A program made the translations under genes and the position numbers. Below are positions 14,134-17,486 of a stretch of DNA of 17,486 nt, in pieces (the stretch's first letter is position 1; every line of letters begins with the position of its first letter). Source of the DNA: DASQPJ01 sp036268355 (GTDB taxonomy: Bacteria; Actinomycetota; Actinomycetes; Sporichthyales; Sporichthyaceae). The stretch spans positions 1 to 17,486 of the forward strand of contig DATAUG010000102.1 in the NCBI GenBank assembly GCA_036268355.1, given 5' to 3'. The notes beneath the pieces are model-generated. The model made no database searches and was not told the DNA's origin. It saw nothing but the letters and a program-made list of their open reading frames with translations.

Positions 14134-14868
14134 GTGAGTGCTGCGCCCAGCGAAGCGGGCGAGTCGATGGAGAAGCTGCAGGAACGCCTGGGCGTGGCCA
14201 TCGGCCCCGGCCTGCTCGAGCGCGCCCTGACCCACCGGTCCTACGCGTACGAGAACGGTGGGTTGCCGACCAACGAGCGCCTGGAGTTCCTCGGCGACTC
14301 GGTGCTGGGCCTCGTGGTCACCGACGCCCTGTTCCACCGGCACCCGGACCTGCCCGAAGGGCAGTTGGCGAAGCTGCGGGCGGCGGTGGTCAACATGCGC
14401 GCGCTGGCCGACGTCAGTCGCAGCCTGGACCTCGGCGTGTTCCTGCGGCTGGGCCGTGGCGAGGAGGGCACCGGCGGCCGCGACAAGTCCTCGATCCTGG
14501 CCGACACGCTCGAGGCGCTGATCGGGGCCGTCTACCTGGACCTCGGGCTGGCCCAGGCCTCGGGGTTGGTGCGCCGCCTGTTCGATCCGCTGATCGAGTC
14601 CTCCGCGCAGCTCGGCGCGGGCCTGGACTGGAAGACCAGCCTGCAGGAGCTCACGGCCACGGTTGGCATCGGAGTCCCGGAGTACGCGGTGACGGAGAGC
14701 GGGCCGGACCACGAGAAGACCTTTCAGGCCACTGCCCGGGTCGCCGGTCAGGATTTCGGCATCGGCCGCGGGCGAAGCAAGAAGGAGGCCGAGCAGCAGG
14801 CGGCCGAGGCGGCCTGGACCTCCTTGCGGCGCAAGTACGCCTCCGGCGCCGCGGCGCCGCAGGCCTGA
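14134..14868 (+). CDS. rnc: Ribonuclease III
   Basis: 244 residues from GTG 14134; ATG 14167 (233 residues) is a possible alternative, and neither has a strong ribosome-binding site. The catalytic domain has LERALTHRSYAYENGG (28-43), the RNase III signature NERLEFLGDSVLGLVV (47-62; Glu51 and Asp55 for metal) and DTLEALIGAVYLDLG (124-138; Asp124, Glu127). A double-stranded RNA-binding domain spans about 165-235 (DWKTSLQELT, FQATARV, GRGRSKKEAEQQAAEAAW). It cleaves structured rRNA precursors and some mRNAs in the cytosol. The start is 11 bases after rpmF, consistent with one ribosome-biogenesis operon with mutM following 19 bases downstream. Confidence 0.97.
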   Translation: MSAAPSEAGESMEKLQERLGVAIGPGLLERALTHRSYAYENGGLPTNERLEFLGDSVLGLVVTDALFHRHPDLPEGQLAKLRAAVVNMRALADVSRSLDLGVFLRLGRGEEGTGGRDKSSILADTLEALIGAVYLDLGLAQASGLVRRLFDPLIESSAQLGAGLDWKTSLQELTATVGIGVPEYAVTESGPDHEKTFQATARVAGQDFGIGRGRSKKEAEQQAAEAAWTSLRRKYASGAAAPQA

Positions 14869-14887
14869 CCGGCACCGTTCCGCGCCC

Positions 14888-15769
14888 GTGCCCGAACTGC
14901 CCGAGGTGGAGACGGTCCGTGCCGGGCTGGAACGGTTCGTCGTGGGGCGACGGATCGCAACGGCGGCCGTCGGACATGAGCGAGCGGTGCGCCGGCACCG
15001 CCCCGGAGCGGCGGACTTCGGCGATCGGGTGCGCGGCTGCCGCATCGAGGGCGCTGCCCGGCGCGGCAAGTACCTGTGGCTGCCGCTGGACTCCGGGGAG
15101 GCCGTCCTCGCGCATCTCGGGATGAGCGGGCAACTGCTGGTGCAGCCCCCGGAGGCTCCGGACGAGAAGCATCTGCGGATCCGGTTCGCCTTCGACGACG
15201 GTGGGCCGGAACTGCGCTTCGTCGACCAGCGAACGTTCGGCGGAATGTCCGTCGAGGAGTTGGTGGACTCGGCCGGGACGTCGGTACCGGTGCCGGTGGC
15301 GCACATCGCCCGGGATCCGCTGGACCCGGTGTTCGACGCGGTCGGGTTCGTCGGGGCGCTGCGCCGCCGGCACACCCAGCTGAAGCGGGCGCTGCTCGAC
15401 CAGAGCCTGGTCAGCGGGATCGGCAACATCTACGCCGACGAGGCCCTGTGGTTGGCTCGACTGCACTACGCCCGGCCGACCCACTCGTTGACTGCGGCGG
15501 ACGGCCGGCGGCTGCTCACCGACGTGACCACGGTGATGACGGCCGCGCTGGCGGCGGGCGGTACCTCGTTCGACAGCCTCTACGTCAACGTCAACGGCGC
15601 GAGTGGGTACTTCGACCGGTCCCTGGAGGCGTACGGGCGAGCGGGGCGGCCGTGCAGCCGGTGCGGGACTCCGTTGGCGCGCGATCCATTCATGAATCGA
15701 TCTTCGTTCTTCTGTCCCAACTGTCAGCGAGCACCTCGTCGCACACCGTCGATGCAACGCCCCAACTGA
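14888..15769 (+). CDS. mutM: Formamidopyrimidine-DNA glycosylase (Fpg/MutM)
   Basis: 293 residues from GTG 14888. After removal of Met the chain begins PELPEVETV, giving the catalytic N-terminal proline and Glu3; Lys61 in RRGKYLW is the conserved beta-elimination lysine. MSGQLLV (79-85), the helix-two-turn-helix segment LDQSLVSGIGNIYADEALW (170-188), and a C-terminal zinc finger (Cys256, Cys259, Cys276, Cys279; CSRCGTPLARDPFMNRSS then FFCPNCQ) complete the enzyme. It excises 8-oxoguanine and ring-opened purines and nicks the strand. A basic tail of 14 residues follows the finger. The rnc-mutM-smc order is conserved in actinobacteria, although here smc is 1.5 kb away. Confidence 0.96.
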   Translation: MPELPEVETVRAGLERFVVGRRIATAAVGHERAVRRHRPGAADFGDRVRGCRIEGAARRGKYLWLPLDSGEAVLAHLGMSGQLLVQPPEAPDEKHLRIRFAFDDGGPELRFVDQRTFGGMSVEELVDSAGTSVPVPVAHIARDPLDPVFDAVGFVGALRRRHTQLKRALLDQSLVSGIGNIYADEALWLARLHYARPTHSLTAADGRRLLTDVTTVMTAALAAGGTSFDSLYVNVNGASGYFDRSLEAYGRAGRPCSRCGTPLARDPFMNRSSFFCPNCQRAPRRTPSMQRPN

Positions 15770-15775
15770 ACGTGA

Positions 15776-15791
15776 CCGGATCGATATCCGG
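15776..15791 (+). other. Small hairpin just after mutM
   Basis: CCGGAT-CGAT-ATCCGG is a perfect six-base-pair stem with a four-base loop, 7 bases after the mutM stop. No T-run follows, so at most it is a weak terminator or an mRNA 3'-end stabiliser. The rest of the gap to 16047 shows only a TTGACC (15919-15924) that might belong to a promoter; its -10 partner (GAACCT, 15942-15947) is poor. Confidence 0.35.
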
Positions 15792-16047
15792 CTGGTTGGC
15801 CCATTCCGCTTGCACACGATCGGGGGGCGGGGCGAGTATCACGTGAACAGCCCTCGGCCATCGCGAAGATCTTTGCCCTCAATGGGCGATTTGTGCAGGT
15901 CGGAGCCCGCCGCTCGCCTTGACCGCGCTGGATTATCGTGCGAACCTTGAGGTACCCCGCGCTCCCAGTTCCGGGAATCACCGTGTCCTGGAGCCGGAAG
16001 CAGACGAATCGGCTACCGCTGGTCTCTCAGCGTGGAGGACCTCATCG

Positions 16048-16242
16048 ATGGCGAAAGCAATCCTCGGTCACCTCGGTGCTCCGGACCCCCGCATGCTCAA
16101 CGAAATGCGGCGGATGCAACGACGGATCGCAGAGCTTGAGTCCGAGCTAATGCGAGTACGCGTGGAGAACGACTCCCTGTGCGCAGCTCTGCACAGTCAC
16201 GAACTGCTGACTGTGGAACTGCATGAGCCGGCCCTGACCTGA
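16048..16242 (+). CDS. Small conserved-type actinobacterial coiled-coil (leucine-zipper) protein
   Basis: 64 residues from ATG 16048, with a TGGAGGAC ribosome-binding site 9 bases upstream; an in-frame TTG at 15919 would add 43 residues without family character and is rejected. The protein reads MAKAILGHLGAPDPRML, then a heptad-patterned helix (about 16-48; hydrophobics at 16, 20, 23, 27, 30, 34, 37, 44, with Asn41 at a core position), and ends HEPALT. From memory, actinomycetes carry short proteins opening MAKALLG-x-x-G-x-x-DPR, with a charged zipper and a PALT end; I know no assigned function. It has no membrane segment and probably dimerises. It is monocistronic between a 278-base upstream gap and a strong terminator. 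Confidence 0.85.
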   Translation: MAKAILGHLGAPDPRMLNEMRRMQRRIAELESELMRVRVENDSLCAALHSHELLTVELHEPALT

Positions 16243-16266
16243 CGGTCACCCCGGCTGAAGTTTCCT

Positions 16267-16315
16267 GGCGACTCGAGTTCGCGATCCTCGCGAACCCGAG
16301 TCGCCTTTGCTTTTT
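16267..16315 (+). terminator. Strong intrinsic (rho-independent) terminator
   Basis: An 18-base inverted repeat (16267-16284 with 16288-16305) pairs with a single A/C mismatch around a three-base TCC loop and is followed at once by TTTGCTTTTT (16306-16315). The stem begins 25 bases after the stop codon of the small zipper protein. Such a complete stem plus U-tract is uncommon in high-GC actinobacterial DNA and marks the end of this transcript clearly. Confidence 0.93.
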
Positions 16316-16379
16316 GGACTCCGCGGTCACCCGGGGCCCCCGCGCACCGTGGGCGTCTGCGACGAGGCAGGACCGCCGG

Positions 16380-16414
16380 CGAACTTCCCCGGCACCGCGT
16401 GCCGGGGGAGTTCG
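16380..16414. repeat. Inverted repeat, 16-base arms
   Basis: Arms 16380-16395 and 16399-16414 pair over 16 positions with one T/G (wobble) position and a CGC loop. No T-run follows. It is the first palindrome after the terminator at 16267-16315. Confidence 0.85.
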
Positions 16415-16531
16415 GCGACGATTGCCGAAGGCGATCCGATACGGTGCGGGAACTGCCGCGTTACTTCAGGTCGCATGACTCGTTGACGTCGGCAGAGGGA
16501 GTCGGTTCGCAAGAGCCGGCGCTTCACAGCA

Positions 16532-16547
16532 AGGGGCTTCGGCCCCT
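16532..16547 (+). repeat. C(UUCG)G tetraloop hairpin
   Basis: AGGGGC-TTCG-GCCCCT forms a perfect six-base-pair stem closed by the exceptionally stable C(UUCG)G tetraloop if transcribed rightward. A weaker GGG/CCC stem follows at 16548-16560. Confidence 0.7.
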
Positions 16548-16684
16548 GGGGCCTCCGCCCGTTCCATCGCGCTGGCGGGCGCGCGAGCGTAGGCGGAGTC
16601 CTGCGGTGGACCCTTGTGCGGTGCCCGGTTGTTGTAACCACACCGCGTGGGCGGTCGGTCGGCGGGCCTGACTGTCCCAAAGAC

Positions 16685-16724
16685 GCGCTGGGGTGCTCGC
16701 AGGCGGGCGCGAGCACCCCAGCGC
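16685..16724. repeat. Perfect 16-base inverted repeat with 8-base loop
   Basis: Arms 16685-16700 and 16709-16724 are exactly complementary (GCGCTGGGGTGCTCGC and its complement), with the loop AGGCGGGC. Beyond one mismatched position two more pairs can form (16682-16683 with 16726-16727). There is no T-tract. It is the strongest palindrome in the window and sits at the left end of the tandem-repeat block. Confidence 0.9.
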
Positions 16725-17094
16725 TTCGCTCTCCCCACCCCTGTGCGCAGAAAGCGCGCACCTTTTCGTTCCGCATTTCATTGCGACGCTTCGCGTCGCG
16801 GGTGGGGGCTCCGCCCCCACCACCCCCCCGGCCCCGACAGGTTGGCCCGCCGAGCCGGCTGCGCCGGCCGGCTCCCGTCGCACGGGGGCGTCGCTCTGGA
16901 CCCGGGTTCGCTTCGCTCACCGGGTCGTTTCGGGTCTCGTTGCGACGCTTCGCGTCGCGGACCGGGGCTCCGCCCCGTCACCCCCGGCCGCCGAGTGGAG
17001 ATGCTGCCGATCTGGGTGTCACCCTTCAGGGTTGCGCCGGCACGGCGGGGCGTCGCTCTGGACCTGTGTTCGCGGAAAGCGCGCCCCGATCCAC
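16721..17094. repeat. Degenerate tandem repeat, about 160-base period, roughly 2.3 units
   Basis: The 21-base segment at 16781-16801 recurs exactly at 16940-16960 (offset 159), and similarity continues through GGGGCTCCGCCCC at 16805-16817 and 16964-16976. A second anchor, GGGGCGTCGCTCTGGACC, is exact at 16885-16902 and 17047-17064 (offset 162) and has a decayed counterpart near 16721-16736. The CTGTG-GC-GAAAGCGCGC block near 16741-16762 recurs at 17065-17084. Each unit contains GCGACGC-TTC-GCGTCGC and a GGGGC-TCC-GCCCC hairpin (16801-16821 has nine perfect base pairs). Confidence 0.75.
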
Positions 17095-17103
17095 GACTTC
17101 TGG

Positions 17104-17147
17104 TGCCTGTCGCACCTTTCCGTGAGGCCTGACAGGTGCGACAGGCA
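17104..17147. repeat. Perfect 14-base inverted repeat with 16-base spacer
   Basis: TGCCTGTCGCACCT (17104-17117) is exactly complementary to 17134-17147. The spacer is 16 bases. There is no T-run, so it is either a structured RNA element or a protein-binding dyad about 130 bases upstream of smc. Confidence 0.85.
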
Positions 17148-17278
17148 GCGGAAGATGGGCCGGGGGAGCGGGTAAAGCTAGCCTCAGAAACCCCATTCGT
17201 ACCAGGCCGCAGTGGCGCGCGGGTCGGTGCGGGGCAGGCCGCTAGGGTCGAACCAGACCGACCTGGGGGACACCCGCC

Positions 17279-17486
17279 GTGCATCTGAAAAGCCTTACCC
17301 TGCGGGGTTTCAAGTCCTTCGCCTCCGCCACCACGTTGCGCTTCGAGCCCGGGATCACCGCGGTCGTCGGGCCGAACGGGTCCGGGAAGTCGAACGTGGT
17401 CGACGCCCTGGCCTGGGTCATGGGCGAGCAGGGCGCGAAGTCGTTGCGGGGCGGGAAGATGGAGGACGTCATCTTCGCCGGCACCG
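17279..17486 (+). CDS. smc: Chromosome segregation protein SMC, N-terminal fragment (runs off right edge)
   Basis: The first 69 codons from GTG 17279, with a GGGGGA ribosome-binding site 8 bases upstream, give MHLKSLTLRGFKSFASATTL, then the Walker A loop VVGPNGSGKSNVVDAL (29-44), the Q-loop region WVMGEQGAKSLRG (46-58) and MEDVIFAGT, all diagnostic of bacterial SMC head domains. SMC dimers with ScpA and ScpB compact and separate sister chromosomes. The rest of the gene (usually about 1,200 residues) lies beyond the window. An acylphosphatase gene that I recall between mutM and smc in mycobacteria is not found here. Confidence 0.97.
   Translation, partial: MHLKSLTLRGFKSFASATTLRFEPGITAVVGPNGSGKSNVVDALAWVMGEQGAKSLRGGKMEDVIFAGT

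Larger units (their letters stand above)
16316..17278. other. Palindrome-rich, repeat-containing intergenic region upstream of smc
   Basis: No gene is supported in these 963 bases. All three forward frames and one reverse frame stay open over long stretches simply because GC-rich DNA has few stops; their translations are low-complexity Arg/Ala/Pro/Ser-rich and match no family I know. The region holds at least six strong inverted repeats (near 16380, 16532, 16685, 16783/16801, 16942 and 17104) and 159-162-base tandem units between 16720 and 17100. The last 110 bases lead into smc, with a -10-like TAGGGT at 17243-17248 and a GGGGGA ribosome-binding site. Confidence 0.75.

Noticed and set aside
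15919..16047. TTG start extending the small zipper protein by 43 residues
   Set aside because: The extension has no conserved character, while ATG 16048 has a GGAGG ribosome-binding site at proper distance and gives the recognisable MAKAILG start.
16721..17094. CRISPR array suggested by palindromic repeats
   Set aside because: The units are about 160 bases, degenerate and only two to three in number, without uniform 28-37-base repeats and unique spacers; no cas genes are near.
16327..17175. Overlapping open frames on both strands before smc (for example 16616-17125, 16693-17175, and 16327-16920 reverse)
   Set aside because: Several frames are open over the same bases, translations are repetitive Arg/Ser/Ala/Pro-rich, starts lack ribosome-binding sites, and the hairpin repeats explain the sequence better.
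15770..17278. Acylphosphatase gene expected between mutM and smc by analogy with mycobacteria
   Set aside because: No frame in the interval shows acylphosphatase motifs; it is absent from this window or located elsewhere.
16316..17278. Known structured RNAs (tRNA, tmRNA, RNase P RNA, SRP RNA) in the hairpin-rich gap
   Set aside because: I looked for their conserved cores (T-loop GGTTCGA context with acceptor stem, RNase P GAGGAAAGTCC, tmRNA start) and saw none that fit.
1..17486. A novel defence, secretion or biosynthetic gene system
   Set aside because: Nearly every gene belongs to a well-known core family in a conserved order; the unexplained material is limited to small proteins and noncoding repeats.

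Overview
The window is high-GC DNA with actinobacterial gene content and gene order: F420 genes, a SepIVA-like DivIVA-type protein between coaD and the yceD-type gene, zinc-ribbon L28 and L32, and many GTG starts. The block from the acyltransferase gene to smc follows an order I recall from streptomycete and mycobacterial chromosomes. The best reading is a conserved housekeeping region of an actinomycete. I do not name a genus.

Layout. Bases 1-136 hold the first 29 codons of a leftward transposase (IS630-like) that runs off the left edge, ending next to the 3' end of cofC. cofC (leftward) makes the activated phospho-lactate or phosphoenolpyruvate unit of coenzyme F420. Rightward from 881 are a PlsC-type acyltransferase and gpsA (phospholipid synthesis; GTGA overlap), an F420-type LLM oxidoreductase, and ddl (D-Ala-D-Ala for the cell wall). 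A leftward pair follows: a 78-residue stand-alone RAM-domain protein and a DUF3515 lipoprotein whose only usable start appears to be CTG. Then come thiL and thiD (thiamine), rpmB on the opposite strand, a FakA-like DAK2 protein, recG, rsmD, coaD, a SepIVA-like coiled-coil protein, a DUF177 (YceD) protein, rpmF, rnc and mutM. A 64-residue coiled-coil protein follows and ends in a textbook intrinsic terminator. About 960 bases of palindrome-rich, partly tandemly repeated DNA separate it from smc, which runs off the right edge.

How the genes work together. The cluster combines cell-envelope precursors (acyltransferase, GpsA, Ddl), cofactors (F420, thiamine, CoA), ribosome components and processing (L28, L32, RsmD, RNase III, YceD), genome maintenance (RecG, MutM, SMC) and division (SepIVA-like). 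Several genes have a -10-like hexamer 5-8 bases before the start codon, which suggests leaderless mRNAs. Two convergent gene pairs overlap at their stop codons (ddl/DUF3515 lipoprotein, thiD/rpmB).

I found no CRISPR array, tRNA, rRNA, defence island, biosynthetic cluster or plainly novel multi-gene system. The points most worth a second look are the CTG start, the hairpin-rich repeat tract before smc, the small zipper protein with its terminator, and the likely leaderless promoters.
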